From NCBI GenBank assembly GCA_031081585.1, contig JAVHLY010000003.1, forward strand, positions 68,215-132,214: a DNA stretch of 64,000 nucleotides, given 5' to 3'. The position numbers were made by a program, and so were the translations under genes. Origin of the DNA: Armatimonadota bacterium (lineage in GTDB: Bacteria; Sysuimicrobiota; Sysuimicrobiia; Sysuimicrobiales; Humicultoraceae). Position 1 is the stretch's first letter; the number at the start of each line of letters is the position of its first letter. Positions 22,937 through 32,202 of this stretch are shown piece by piece. The notes under the pieces are model-generated. The model was not told the origin of the DNA. It did not search any database and saw only the letters and a list, made by a program, of their open reading frames with translations.

Positions 22937-23583
22937 CCTGGCGGGGATGCGTCGGCGTATTCCTGCTCATTGCGGCCTGCGGGTTGATGGCCCCCCGCAC
23001 CGTCGCCGCAGGGACCAGCTGGGAAGCGCTCAAGGTCCACTATGAGCGGGAGGTCAGCCAGCATCCGACCAGTGTCGAGGGGCGCTTTCGACTGGCCGTC
23101 GTGTATGCGCACGAAGGCCGCCTTGTCGACGGGTGGCAGCAACTCAAACGGCTGGATCAGCTGATCGGCGGCGAGCCGGCTCGGACGCTCGCGGCCCGCC
23201 GATTCATTGAGGAGGCGCAGGCGTCGCTCCGGCAGGACCCCAGGGACGTCTTCGCGCTCTCCCGCCTCGCCATGGCGGCCTACTTCGCGGGTCGGAAGAA
23301 CCTGGCCCTTGAGGCGATGCGCCGTGCTGCCGCGCTCGAGCCAAAACACTCGTGGACGCTCGGCTATGTCGGTTTCCTCTACGGGGAGCGACAGGACGTC
23401 GACCAGGCCATTGCCTGGTGGCAGCGCGGGGTGCGGGCCGACCCGCGGAATGCGGTGCTGCACTACCTCCTGGGGCTGGCCTACAGCCGCAAGGGAGACA
23501 TGAAGCGGGCGGGGTACCACTTTGTCCTGGCCTATCGGGATCGGACCCTCTACGAGTACATCAAGGGGCAGCGCAACCTGTGA
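22933..23583 (+). CDS. exported TPR-repeat protein
   Basis: A 216-residue protein with an N-terminal signal or lipoprotein-like segment (CVGVFLLIAACGLMAP, with Cys candidates) and three to four tetratricopeptide repeats, for example FALSRLAMAAYFAGRKNLAL and AVLHYLLGLAYSRKGDMKRA. TPR proteins act as docking scaffolds; in polysaccharide loci they often organise synthesis or export complexes. GTG 22933 overlaps the upstream TGA and the stop overlaps the next GTG, so stoichiometric co-translation with its neighbours is likely. Confidence 0.82.
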   Translation: MTWRGCVGVFLLIAACGLMAPRTVAAGTSWEALKVHYEREVSQHPTSVEGRFRLAVVYAHEGRLVDGWQQLKRLDQLIGGEPARTLAARRFIEEAQASLRQDPRDVFALSRLAMAAYFAGRKNLALEAMRRAAALEPKHSWTLGYVGFLYGERQDVDQAIAWWQRGVRADPRNAVLHYLLGLAYSRKGDMKRAGYHFVLAYRDRTLYEYIKGQRNL

Positions 23584-24380
23584 GGCACCGGGCTGTCGCC
23601 GCTGTCGCCGTGCTGGTCGTCCTCTTCGGGGCAGGCCTCGCGGCAGGTGGTGGGGTGGAGATCTCGGCTGCTGGCATGGAGGTGGACGGAAACACCGGAC
23701 GGCTGATGGCCCGAGGCCGCGTGCGCGTCTCGGATGGCATCCGGACGCTGACGGGAGAGCTCCTGATAGCAAACCTGCGCACCGGGCTCGGCGTCCTCCG
23801 GGCCGGGCAGGTCAGGATTCCCGAAGGCGTCATGCAGGGCGCTCGCGTCGAGCTGGCGTTCACGCAGGCTCGGATCACCCGAATCGCCGCACAGGGTGAC
23901 GCATCCTTCGAGACGCGTCGAGGCGTCATCTTCGCTGACCGTGTCGAGGTCGGGCTCAGCAGCGGCCGGCTCACAGCCACGGGCAGCGTGCGGGTGTTCG
24001 TCCCCCCGGACGTCGTGGCCTTCGGGTCGCGGCTCGTCTACGGTCGCCCTACGGGGCAGATTCGCATGGAGGGGCCGGTGCGGTTGCAGAGCGCACAGGG
24101 CCTCGTCACAGGCGACGTGCTGGAAGGATCCGAAGGTCTGCAGTGGGTGGTGATGCGCGGGGGAGTGCGGATCGAGTCTGCAGACCTGCGTGGCCGTGCG
24201 GACATCGCCCGGCTCTTCGCCCGGGAGCGGCGAGTCGTCCTGGAGGGCCGTGTGTTCGTGCAGCGGTCCCGGCAGTCGATGTGGGCTGACCGGGTCACGG
24301 TCTTCTACGGGACTCGGCGTGTCGTTGTGGAGGGTCTGCAACGTCTGCTCATAGAGGAGGAGCACCAGGAAACGGACTGA
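23580..24380 (+). CDS. LptA/OstA-like periplasmic protein, copy 2
   Basis: A 266-residue secreted protein (leader VAAVAVLVVLFGAGLAAGG) built of short beta-strands as in LptA/OstA. It is a paralogue of the product at 9529-10380, with matching PPDVVA.GS, GPVRL..AQGLVTG and closing RVTVFYGTRRVV blocks. Its place between a TPR protein and a Wzz-type chain-length protein suggests a link to glycan export, whereas copy 1 sits among metabolic genes. The GTG start overlaps the TPR stop (GTGA). Confidence 0.8.
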   Translation: MRHRAVAAVAVLVVLFGAGLAAGGGVEISAAGMEVDGNTGRLMARGRVRVSDGIRTLTGELLIANLRTGLGVLRAGQVRIPEGVMQGARVELAFTQARITRIAAQGDASFETRRGVIFADRVEVGLSSGRLTATGSVRVFVPPDVVAFGSRLVYGRPTGQIRMEGPVRLQSAQGLVTGDVLEGSEGLQWVVMRGGVRIESADLRGRADIARLFARERRVVLEGRVFVQRSRQSMWADRVTVFYGTRRVVVEGLQRLLIEEEHQETD

Positions 24381-24488
24381 GCCGGAGCGTGCGGTCGGGG
24401 AGCGGTCACGCCATCGTACCATCCGTTCCCTGTGTTACGGGTCGGGCTCCCGGACGTATCACGAAGCGGCGAAGAGGGGGAATGGCGC

Positions 24489-25787
24489 GTGCCCGATCGA
24501 ATGATCGCCGACGACGAAATCGATTTGCAGGAGCTGCTGCAAGCCCTTTGGAGGGGCCGTCGTACGATCGCCGTGCTCGCCTTGTCCGCAGCCCTGGTCG
24601 CCGCCGGGCTGAGTGTCTTCGTACTACCGCAAGCCTACGAGTCACGCGTCCTGCTCCTGGTCACACGGCCGCAGGTGCAGATCGTGGACCCGAGTAGCCC
24701 CGCGTTCCGGACGGGCGAACTGAACGTGACAGCCAGGACCGACCCGGAACTGTCCGCGGACGGGGTGGCCACGCTGGCCAGGGCGCCGGCGATCATCGAG
24801 GAAGTCGCCCGGCGGGCGGGTGTGCCGGTTCGGAAACTGGAATCAGCCCAGGCCCGGGCCGTCCGGAATAGCAGCCTGGTCGAGCTCCGGGTGCGCTGGC
24901 CCGACCCGCAAACGGCTCAGCGGATCGCTGCGGTCTGGGCGGAGGTCGTAGTGGCGCAGGCCAGGATCCTGGCGTCCAGCCGGGGCCAGGGCTCGTACGC
25001 ACTCTTCGGGCGCCGCCTCGACGCAGCCCTGGAGCGTCTCAAGGTGGCAGAGCAGGCGCTGCGGCGCTTCGATGCCCTATCCCGGATCGGAGAGCTCCAG
25101 GCGCGCCTCGGAAGGCTGACCGACCAGCTGGCGTCCTATGAGGCGCGACGCAATGACCTCAGTGTGTCGTTGATACGTGCCGAAGGTGAGCTGGCTGCCA
25201 TCGAAGCACAGCTCCAACGGCAACCCAGGACCCTTACGCTTTCGAAGTCTGTGGCCACCGACCCCTTCTTCCACCAGGCGGCGACCACGGCTTCGGGCCG
25301 GAGCTTCCTGGAGCTGAGCCCCCTCACCCTACGGACAGAGGAGCAGAACCCCGCGTACACCGCGTTGAGCCAGGCGCGGGCCAACGCCGCCGTCGCGGTT
25401 CAGGCCCTGCGGGTGGAGAAAGTCCGCGTGGAGCAGGCCATGCAGGAGATCCAGCACGAGATCGCGACTCTGCGGTCGGAGCTGGCCAGTCAAACGCTGA
25501 CCAGGACCCGCCTGGCCCGGGACGTGGAAAATGCCCGGCGCGTGTACGAGGTTCTCTTCCAGCGCCGGGAGGAGGTCCGCCTTGCAGCCGCGACACCTTC
25601 GGGCTCTGTCCAGCTCGCTGCGCCGGCATCACGTCCGGACAGGCCGGTCTCCCCTCGGCCTGTGCTGAACACGACTATTGCCGCCGTCCTGGGAGCCATG
25701 GTTGGGACATTGGCAGTGCTAGTCATGGGGGCGTGGAAAGGGCCGGCACACCCGCGGGCTTTAGCCCCTCTCGACAAGACCGCTTGA
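24489..25787 (+). CDS. Wzz/GNVR chain-length determinant, copy 1
   Basis: A 432-residue inner-membrane polysaccharide co-polymerase. It has the N-terminal motif EIDLQELLQALWRGRRT, a first membrane helix at about residues 29-48, a long periplasmic coiled-coil rich region with GNVR-like repeats (residues 180-385), a proline-rich segment SRPDRPVSPRP, and a second membrane helix near the C-terminus. It has no kinase domain. GTG 24489 follows AGAGGGGGA; ATG 24501 is an alternative. The plus-strand block ends here, converging on the LPS operon. A second, shorter member lies at 36926. Confidence 0.87.
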   Translation: MPDRMIADDEIDLQELLQALWRGRRTIAVLALSAALVAAGLSVFVLPQAYESRVLLLVTRPQVQIVDPSSPAFRTGELNVTARTDPELSADGVATLARAPAIIEEVARRAGVPVRKLESAQARAVRNSSLVELRVRWPDPQTAQRIAAVWAEVVVAQARILASSRGQGSYALFGRRLDAALERLKVAEQALRRFDALSRIGELQARLGRLTDQLASYEARRNDLSVSLIRAEGELAAIEAQLQRQPRTLTLSKSVATDPFFHQAATTASGRSFLELSPLTLRTEEQNPAYTALSQARANAAVAVQALRVEKVRVEQAMQEIQHEIATLRSELASQTLTRTRLARDVENARRVYEVLFQRREEVRLAAATPSGSVQLAAPASRPDRPVSPRPVLNTTIAAVLGAMVGTLAVLVMGAWKGPAHPRALAPLDKTA

Positions 25788-25833
25788 GGCGGCTCGGGGC
25801 CTGCTCCGAGGCGGTAGGAGGCCTTGAGCCGCC
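25788..25833. terminator. possible bidirectional stem-loop between convergent genes
   Basis: An 8-base inverted repeat, GGCGGCTC (25788-25795) and GAGCCGCC (25826-25833), directly follows the Wzz stop and separates it from the converging LPS operon. No T-run follows on either strand, so its role as a terminator is tentative. The remaining bases to 25908 show nothing else. Confidence 0.35.
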
Positions 25834-25908
25834 CGGCTTGGCGCAGCAGGGACTTCCTGACCGCCCCACCCATTGGGAAGTAGCTCAGTAGCTACAGACT
25901 CAGCGCGA

Positions 25909-27177
25909 TCATGGGCAGGTGCCGGCTGGCAGGTGATCGCGCAGCCAGGCGGCAATCCGGGGCGCCGCCCCCGGCGGGCCCATCCGCTGCCGCCCCACCT
26001 CGCCGCGCCGGGCGCGCTCCGCGGGGTCGCTGAGCAGACGCAGCGCCGCCGCCGCCGCCGCGTCGGGCGAGGGCGTGGGGACGAGGGCCTCCCCCAGCAC
26101 GCGCGACTGCAGCGCCAGGAACCGCGGCGTGTACTGCGCCCCGCGGCCGGGGAAGGCCACCACGGGCCGGCCGAGGGCCGCGGCCTGCTCGTTGGCCGTA
26201 CCGGCGAGGCCCACCACCACCTCCGCCCGCGCCACCGCCGCCGTGAACGTCCGGGTGAGCTGGATGCGGACCGGCCGGGGCGCCCCGGCCGCAGCGGCAC
26301 CCTGACCGAGGACGCCGATGGTGCTCGGCCCCAGCCCTACCTCGAACCCGGCCAGGACGGCGTCCGCGTCCACCGTCGGCGCCAGCGCTAGCAGGAAGTG
26401 CACCTCCGGTCGCGCCGCGGTCGCCCAGGCCGCCACCCGCGCGAGCAGCGCGGCGTTGCGCGCGGCGTCCCCCCGGCTCCCCGGGAGCAGCGCCACGGCC
26501 GGGACGCCCGGGGGCAGGGCGAAGTCCGGAGACGTCTCCTCCAGGCAGTCCACCATGACGTTCCCCGGCGCCGAGGCGGCCACGCCGCGCGCCGCCAGCC
26601 ACGCCGCCGTGGCCTGGTCCCGGGCGAAGACGTGCCGGGCGCGGCGCAGCAGCGCCAGGTGCAGCAGCGAGGGCCGTCGGGCCAGCACCGTGTCCGCCGT
26701 GGCCACCAGCGCCACCGGGGCCCCGACGGCCAGCGCCATCCACAGCGCGTAGACGTCTCCCACCGCCAGGACCAGGTCCGGCCCTGCGCCCGCCCCTGCG
26801 CCCGCACCGGCGCCATCCCCTGCGCCCGCCGCCCGCAGCGCCCGGCGCTGCGCCCGCACCAGCCCCAGCGCCCCGGCCCGCAGGTCGCTCCACAGGCCCC
26901 GCAGGTCGTCGCGGAAGCCGAACCCGCCGCTCGGCAGGTCGGCCCGGGGCCCCAGGCGCGGCACCCCGGGCGGGTAGGCCGGCCCCGCGCCCACGAGCGG
27001 GAAGGCGGCGACCTCGACCTCCCGCAGCTCCCGCAGGATGCGTGCGGCGATCAGGTCCTCGCCGTAGCCGTTGCTCACGACGAGCAGGCGGGGATGTCCT
27101 GTTCTGTCCCGCGCCGCCGCCTGATGGGTGGACAGCGCAGCGCCGTCCCCGCTCACGTGCGCGCCGTCCGCGCTCAC
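25909..27177 (-). CDS. lipid-A-disaccharide synthase-related glycosyltransferase
   Basis: A 422-residue GT-B type protein resembling the LpxB-related family (TIGR03492-like). It has an N-terminal LLVVSNGYGEDLIAARIL, a middle MVDCL and VALLPGSRGDAARNAALLA donor-site region, and GLAGTANEQAAALGRPVVAF near the C-terminus, a typical nucleotide-sugar binding loop. An Ala/Gly-rich insert of repeated GA pairs lies near residue 135. The GTG start overlaps the upstream stop (GTGA); a second GTG 21 bases on, within a duplicated 21-base unit, is an alternative. It is last in the six-gene LPS operon. Confidence 0.82.
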   Translation of the reverse strand: MSADGAHVSGDGAALSTHQAAARDRTGHPRLLVVSNGYGEDLIAARILRELREVEVAAFPLVGAGPAYPPGVPRLGPRADLPSGGFGFRDDLRGLWSDLRAGALGLVRAQRRALRAAGAGDGAGAGAGAGAGPDLVLAVGDVYALWMALAVGAPVALVATADTVLARRPSLLHLALLRRARHVFARDQATAAWLAARGVAASAPGNVMVDCLEETSPDFALPPGVPAVALLPGSRGDAARNAALLARVAAWATAARPEVHFLLALAPTVDADAVLAGFEVGLGPSTIGVLGQGAAAAGAPRPVRIQLTRTFTAAVARAEVVVGLAGTANEQAAALGRPVVAFPGRGAQYTPRFLALQSRVLGEALVPTPSPDAAAAAALRLLSDPAERARRGEVGRQRMGPPGAAPRIAAWLRDHLPAGTCP

Positions 27178-28157
27178 GTGCGCGCCTCCTCCGCGCGCCG
27201 CGGGCGGGCCCGCTCCGCCGCCATGGCCTCCCACACGCCCGCGTAGTACGCCTTCCAGAGGAGGTGGGTGTAGCACTCGTTGCACAGGGCGAGGATCTCG
27301 CGGCGCTCCGCCCACGGCAGCAGCCGGCGGACGAGCCGTGTCACCAGCTCCGTGCGGAAGATCAGCCACTTCAGCGGCAGCAGCGCCGGGTGGAGCTCCA
27401 GGAAGAGCCCCAGCCACAGCGGGCGTCCGTGCTTGCGCCAGAAGTAGACCGCCCCCGCCCCGGCCTGGCGCAGCTTGGGCAGGACGTCGTCGAGCGTCTG
27501 GATGTGGTAGTGGTAGGCGAGCGCGTCGGGCTCGTAGTGGAGCGCCGTCCCCGCCTGCGCCAGCCGCAGCCCCAGCTCGATGTCCTCCCAGCCGTAGCCG
27601 GTGAAGGCCTCGTCGAAGCCGCCCACCTGGCGGAAGGCGTCCGCCGAGACCGAGAAGTTGCGGGTGACGACGTGCAGCGGGGAGAGGCGCCGGCGGCGCC
27701 GCACGGTCAGGTCGGGCAGCAGGTAGGGGGCGCGCATGAACGGGGTGACGAGGGTCGAGGGGTGCTGGAGGGTGCGCCCCTGCACCCCCACGCGTCCGGC
27801 GCCGGCGTGGTGGCGCAGGTGCGCGGCCAGAAGCCCCGGCGTGGGGCGCACGTCGGCGTCCATGAAGAGCAGCACGGGGGCGCGGGCCTCGCCCGCCCCC
27901 AGGTTGCGCGCTCCCGACCGGCCCCGGTTGGCCGTGCGGACCAGACGCAGGCCCGGTCGACCCTCGGCGAACGGCCCCTCTGCCTGGAGCGCCGCCACCA
28001 TGTCACCGGTGCCGTCGCTGGAGCCGTCGTCCACGACCACGACCTCGAAGGGGTCGGCGGCCTCCTGACCCGCGAAGGCCCGCAGGGACTCGCGCAGCAG
28101 GTCCCGGCTGTTGTAGGCGGGGATGACGACGCTGAGGGCGGGGGTGGCCGCGCTCAC
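27174..28157 (-). CDS. glycosyltransferase family 2, copy A
   Basis: A 327-residue GT-A glycosyltransferase. N-terminal LSVVIPAYNSRDLLRESL and VVVVDDGSSDGT form the nucleotide site, FMDADV is the metal-binding DxD, and GWEDIELGLRL is the acceptor/catalytic ED motif. The fold and the C-terminal helices match GT2 proteins that decorate LPS or O-chain. It is a paralogue of the GT2 at 29393, with the same YGWED[IV][ED]LG[LF]RL block. GTG 28157 overlaps the ligase stop. The sugar transferred is unknown. Confidence 0.88.
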   Translation of the reverse strand: MSAATPALSVVIPAYNSRDLLRESLRAFAGQEAADPFEVVVVDDGSSDGTGDMVAALQAEGPFAEGRPGLRLVRTANRGRSGARNLGAGEARAPVLLFMDADVRPTPGLLAAHLRHHAGAGRVGVQGRTLQHPSTLVTPFMRAPYLLPDLTVRRRRRLSPLHVVTRNFSVSADAFRQVGGFDEAFTGYGWEDIELGLRLAQAGTALHYEPDALAYHYHIQTLDDVLPKLRQAGAGAVYFWRKHGRPLWLGLFLELHPALLPLKWLIFRTELVTRLVRRLLPWAERREILALCNECYTHLLWKAYYAGVWEAMAAERARPRRAEEART

Positions 28158-29383
28158 GGTGGCGGGCTCCCCGCATCGGCGTCGCGGGCGACACCACCTG
28201 CGCCGCCACCGGGAGAGGCCCGGCTGAGGCCCGGGTCGGCACCGGCGAAGATCCCCAGCAGCATCCACAGCCCGGCGCCGATGTGGAAGGAGATGGCGGT
28301 CCCGTCCACCTGCTGGTGGACCATCAACGCGAGGAAGGTCGCGAGCCACGTGGCCGGGACCGCTCGGCCGAGCGCCCCCGGCCGGCCCAGCCAGCGCCAG
28401 GCGGCCACGAAGCCCGCCCCGACCATCGCCGCAAACCCCAGCGCCCCCAGGACACCGCCCTCCACAGCCATGTTGAGGAAGATGTTGTGGGCGAAGGGCG
28501 GGGCCTCGTCGACGGCGTCGGGCGTCCGGTAGCGCGGGTAGAGGACGCCGAAGGTGTTGAGGCCGCTGCCCGTCAGCGGCCGGTCCCGCACCATCGTCCA
28601 GGAGATGCGCCAGAGCACCATGCGGTTGCGGTTGGTGGTGAGGCTGAAGATGCTGCGGGCTTCGGCCTCCAATCGGTCAGACCACTGGACCAGCACGGCG
28701 CCCGCCAGCACGAGGGCGATGACCACCAGCGGGACCGTCCCCCGCACCCGCCCCGGCAGCAGGGCCAGGAGCACGAGCACGCCGACCAGGGCCGCCAGCC
28801 ACGCCCCGCGGCTGAAGGTGAGCGCGAGCGCCACTGCCGTGACAGCGGCGGCCGCCACCAGGGCGGCGCGCACGCGCCCGACGGCGAAGGCGGCGAGCCC
28901 CAGCAGGGCCACGAGGCCCATCGCCATCGTCGTCCCCACCGCGTTGTACTGCAGACTGCCGGTGGAGGCCTGCGGGCCCTGCCGCAGCGCCAGCACGCTC
29001 CAGACGGCGGCCGTGAGGGCCGTCCCCGCGCCCAGCGCCCAGAGCGCCGCCCGCGCAAACCCGGCGTCCGCCGCCACCACCCGGCGGAAGGGCGCATAGC
29101 TCGTCAGGATCCCCAGCGGCACGAGCAGCGTGGAGGGCCAGGCCACGCGGGGAAAGGGCGTGGTCAGGGCGGCGAGGAGGAAGGCCAGGAGGAACGCCGC
29201 CACGCCCACATCCACCATTGACCGCGGGCGGGAGCGACCGGCGAGGAACGCCCCGGTGACCAGGGCCGCGGCCGCGCCCCACAGGGCATGCCCGACGGGG
29301 AAGAGGGCGGCCAGCAGCAGCAACGCCCCGCGCCGCAGGCGGTCGAGCCGCACAGCGCCCTTCATCGTGGAAGCCACCGCCAC
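28154..29383 (-). CDS. O-antigen ligase family membrane protein (WaaL-like)
   Basis: A 409-residue protein with about 10-12 membrane helices. The Wzy_C/ligase region is seen as NRMVLWRISWTMVRDRPLTG followed by a periplasmic loop with FAHNIFLNMAVEGGVLG, the His and Arg being typical of ligases that move a glycan from its lipid carrier to lipid A core. GTG 29383 has GACGAGG five bases upstream; ATG 29365 is an alternative. It is flanked by the two GT2 genes. A second ligase/polymerase-like protein is at 46617; which of the two is the true ligase is inference from context. Confidence 0.83.
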   Translation of the reverse strand: MAVASTMKGAVRLDRLRRGALLLLAALFPVGHALWGAAAALVTGAFLAGRSRPRSMVDVGVAAFLLAFLLAALTTPFPRVAWPSTLLVPLGILTSYAPFRRVVAADAGFARAALWALGAGTALTAAVWSVLALRQGPQASTGSLQYNAVGTTMAMGLVALLGLAAFAVGRVRAALVAAAAVTAVALALTFSRGAWLAALVGVLVLLALLPGRVRGTVPLVVIALVLAGAVLVQWSDRLEAEARSIFSLTTNRNRMVLWRISWTMVRDRPLTGSGLNTFGVLYPRYRTPDAVDEAPPFAHNIFLNMAVEGGVLGALGFAAMVGAGFVAAWRWLGRPGALGRAVPATWLATFLALMVHQQVDGTAISFHIGAGLWMLLGIFAGADPGLSRASPGGGAGGVARDADAGSPPP

Positions 29384-29392
29384 GGTACCTCG

Positions 29393-30340
29393 TCACCCGG
29401 CGTCGCTCATCGCCGGCGGTGCCGGTCGGTCGAGCGCGGCCAGGTAGTGCCGGTTGAGCGCCGCCCGCAGCACCAGGTGTTCCAACGTGGTGAGCCCCGC
29501 CCGGCGGAGCCATGCCGCCAGGCGTGGCGCCGTGGCCTCGTTCAGCACCCCGCCGCCGGCCAGCAGGAAGTAGGCGAGGCGGTGGAGCGGTGTCCGCTGC
29601 ACCAGGAACCGGGTGCGCCACCCGGGGTGCTTCCCGAGCAAGCGCAGGGCGTTGGCCGCCCGCTCCTCTTCCTTGCGCGCCATCTCGGCAAAGCGCGCCG
29701 GCGTGGGCGCGGGCTGCACGTGGTAGGCCACGGCCTCCCGCCGGAAGACGCGCGGCAGCCCGCGCCGCTGCAGCCGGAAGCCCAGGTCGACGTCCTCCCA
29801 CCCGTAGGCGCGGAACCCCTCGTCGAAGAGCCCGGCCGCCAGCAGCTCCTCGCGCGGGAGCGAGGCGTTGGCGGTGTCCAGGTAGGCGGGGGAGGGGGCG
29901 AGGAGGCGCGGGGGCAGCGGCAGCCAGCCATTCCCCGCTCCTGGCGGCACCCCGGGGACCACGGCCACGGGGCCGCGCACGAGCACCGGACGCCCCGCCC
30001 GGGTGTGGGCGTCCAGATGGTGGGCCAGGAAGTCAGGCCGCACCAGCACGTCGCTGTCCACGAAGACGACGATGGGGGCGCGCGCCTCACGGACGCCCCG
30101 GTTGCGGGCCGCCGCCCGCCCGCGGTTCTCCGGCTGGCGGACCAGCCGCAGCCGCTCCCCGTCCGCCAGGCTCGCCACCACCTGAGGCGTCTCGTCGGTG
30201 CTGGCGTCGTCCACGACCACGACCTCGTAACGGTCGGGCGGGAGCGTCTGGCGGCGCAGCGCCTCCAGGCACGCCCGGACCAGCCCGGCGCGGTTGAAGG
30301 CCGGCACCACGACGCTCACGGCCGGGCGGTGCTCCCTCAC
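29393..30340 (-). CDS. glycosyltransferase family 2, copy B
   Basis: A 315-residue GT-A enzyme. VSVVVPAFNRAGLVRACLEAL and VVVVDDASTDETP mark the donor site, FVDSDV the DxD, and YGWEDVDLGFRLQRRG the catalytic block. Likely adds a sugar to the LPS core or O-chain. The GTG start at 30340 overlaps the MsbA-like gene stop (GTGA). Compared with copy A, the C-terminal region is longer in basic helices (LRRAGLTTLEHLVLRAALNR), suggesting membrane attachment. Confidence 0.88.
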   Translation of the reverse strand: MREHRPAVSVVVPAFNRAGLVRACLEALRRQTLPPDRYEVVVVDDASTDETPQVVASLADGERLRLVRQPENRGRAAARNRGVREARAPIVVFVDSDVLVRPDFLAHHLDAHTRAGRPVLVRGPVAVVPGVPPGAGNGWLPLPPRLLAPSPAYLDTANASLPREELLAAGLFDEGFRAYGWEDVDLGFRLQRRGLPRVFRREAVAYHVQPAPTPARFAEMARKEEERAANALRLLGKHPGWRTRFLVQRTPLHRLAYFLLAGGGVLNEATAPRLAAWLRRAGLTTLEHLVLRAALNRHYLAALDRPAPPAMSDAG

Positions 30341-32202
30341 GGCTCCCGGACGGCCTCGGGGAGGGCGTCGGGCGCCGAATCGCCCCACTGCAGCCGGGCG
30401 AGCCGCGCGTAGACCCCGCCCCGCCGCATGAGCGCCTCGTGCGTCCCCTCCTCCGCAATGCGTCCCTCCTCCAGGACCACGATCCGGTCCGCCCGGCGCA
30501 CGGTGGAGAGGCGGTGGGCGATGGTGATGGTGGTGCGTCCCTGCGTGGCCCGCTCCACCGCCTGCTGCAGCAGCGCCTCCGACTCGCTGTCGAGCGCCGA
30601 GGTAGCCTCGTCGAGGATCAGGATGCGCGGGTCGGTCAGCAGCGCCCGGGCGATGGCCAGCCGCTGCCGCTGCCCCCCCGACAGCCCCAGCCCGTCTTCC
30701 CCGACGAGGGTGTCGTACCCCTGCGGCAGTGCCGCGATGAAGTCGTGGGCGTTGGCCAGCCGCGCGACCGCCTCCACCTCCTCCGCCGTGGCGTCGGGCC
30801 GGCCGTAGGCGATGTTCTCGCGCACGGTCCCCCGGAAGAGCACCGTCTCCTGGGGGACGAAGCCGATCTGCCGCCGCAGCGAGCGCAGGCGCACGCGCCG
30901 CAGGTCCACCCCGTCGATGAGCACCGCCCCTTCGGTGGGGTCGTAGAAACGCGCCACCAGGTAGACCAGCGAAGTCTTCCCCGCCCCCGAGAGCCCCACC
31001 AGGGCGATGCGCTCCCCCGGCACCACCTCCAGCCGCACCCCCCGCAGCGCCCACGGGCCGCTGGCGTCGTAGCGGAAGGAGACGTCACGAAAGGTGACGC
31101 GCCCGTCGAGGCGCCCCAGCTCCACCGCGTCCGGGGCCTCGCGCACCGCCGGCTCCTCGTCGAGTAGCTCGCGGATGCGCCCGAAGGCGCCCAGCGCCTG
31201 GCGCAGCTCGGCGTAGTGACGGGTGGCGCCGGCGGCCGGCTCCACCGCCAGGGCCACGTACACGAGGAAGGCCAGCAGCGACCCCGTGGAGAGGGTCCCC
31301 CCGGCCACCATCCGCCCGCCCACCCACACCACCACGACCAGGCCCAGCGCCGTGAGGAAGGAGACCACCGGCACCTGGGTGGCCACCAGCCGGGCGATGC
31401 GCAGGTGGGCCTGCGCCACCCGGTCGTTCTCGCGCTGGAAGCGCGCCCGCTCGCGCCCTTCCTGCGCGAAGGCCCGGATCACCATGGCCCCGCCGAAGGC
31501 CTCCCGCACGATGCCGGCGAGCCCGCCCAGGTACTCCTGCGCCCGCGCCGCCACCCGCTGCACCTCGCGCCCGAAGAGGCGGGTGAGCGCGAAGATCGCC
31601 GGGATGGCCACGGCCACCAGCAGCGTCAGGCGCCACTCCAGGACCACGAGCATGACGGCCACGCCGAGCAGCATGAGCACCGTGGCCACGAAGTCCACGG
31701 CGCCGACCAGCAGGTGGGTGTGGAGCACCTGCGTGTCCTGCAGGATGCGGCTGATGGCGTCCCCGCTCTGCCAGGTGCGGAAGCGGTCCAGCGACCAGCG
31801 CTGGATCTGGGCGAAGAGGTCGCGGCGCAGGTCGGCCACCGTGCGCGTGGCCAGGGCGAAGGCCAGGTAGACCTGCAGGTAGAGGAAGGCGCTGCGGGCC
31901 GCCAGCAACCCCAGCAAGCCGAGGGCGGCCCGGTCGAGGGCGGCGTAGGAGCGGGTGCGGATCACCTCGTCCACGGTGGCCCCGGCGTAGCGCGGCACGG
32001 CCAGCTGGGTGACGGTCACGAGGCCCAGCGATAGCAGCGCGCCGACCAGGTGGAGACGGTAGGGGCGCAGGTAGGCGAGGATGCGCGCCAGGTCGGCCCA
32101 GTTGCGGGCCGATGCACCGGGCGCGGGGCCCAGACTCTGGGGAGGCGGCACGGCAGGGGATCCTGCGGCACGCGTCGCCTCCCCCGGCGTCCCGGTGGTC
32201 AT
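30337..32202 (-). CDS. MsbA-type ABC transporter, lipid A/LPS flippase
   Basis: A 621-residue half-transporter: six membrane helices (about residues 48-330) followed by an ATPase domain with Walker A GLSGAGKTS, Q-loop FVPQETVLF, signature LSGGQ, Walker B LILDEATSALD and H-loop IAHRLS. It is the size and layout of MsbA, which flips lipid A-core to the periplasmic face. Its position between an LpxB-type enzyme and LPS glycosyltransferases supports that role over multidrug export. The ATG overlaps the upstream stop (ATGA). Confidence 0.9.
   Translation of the reverse strand: MTTGTPGEATRAAGSPAVPPPQSLGPAPGASARNWADLARILAYLRPYRLHLVGALLSLGLVTVTQLAVPRYAGATVDEVIRTRSYAALDRAALGLLGLLAARSAFLYLQVYLAFALATRTVADLRRDLFAQIQRWSLDRFRTWQSGDAISRILQDTQVLHTHLLVGAVDFVATVLMLLGVAVMLVVLEWRLTLLVAVAIPAIFALTRLFGREVQRVAARAQEYLGGLAGIVREAFGGAMVIRAFAQEGRERARFQRENDRVAQAHLRIARLVATQVPVVSFLTALGLVVVVWVGGRMVAGGTLSTGSLLAFLVYVALAVEPAAGATRHYAELRQALGAFGRIRELLDEEPAVREAPDAVELGRLDGRVTFRDVSFRYDASGPWALRGVRLEVVPGERIALVGLSGAGKTSLVYLVARFYDPTEGAVLIDGVDLRRVRLRSLRRQIGFVPQETVLFRGTVRENIAYGRPDATAEEVEAVARLANAHDFIAALPQGYDTLVGEDGLGLSGGQRQRLAIARALLTDPRILILDEATSALDSESEALLQQAVERATQGRTTITIAHRLSTVRRADRIVVLEEGRIAEEGTHEALMRRGGVYARLARLQWGDSAPDALPEAVREP

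Noticed and set aside
25874..25900. Sequence resembling a tRNA D-arm (AGTAGCTCAGTAGC) near the LPS operon end
   Set aside because: No acceptor stem, anticodon arm or TPsiC arm can be formed around it.
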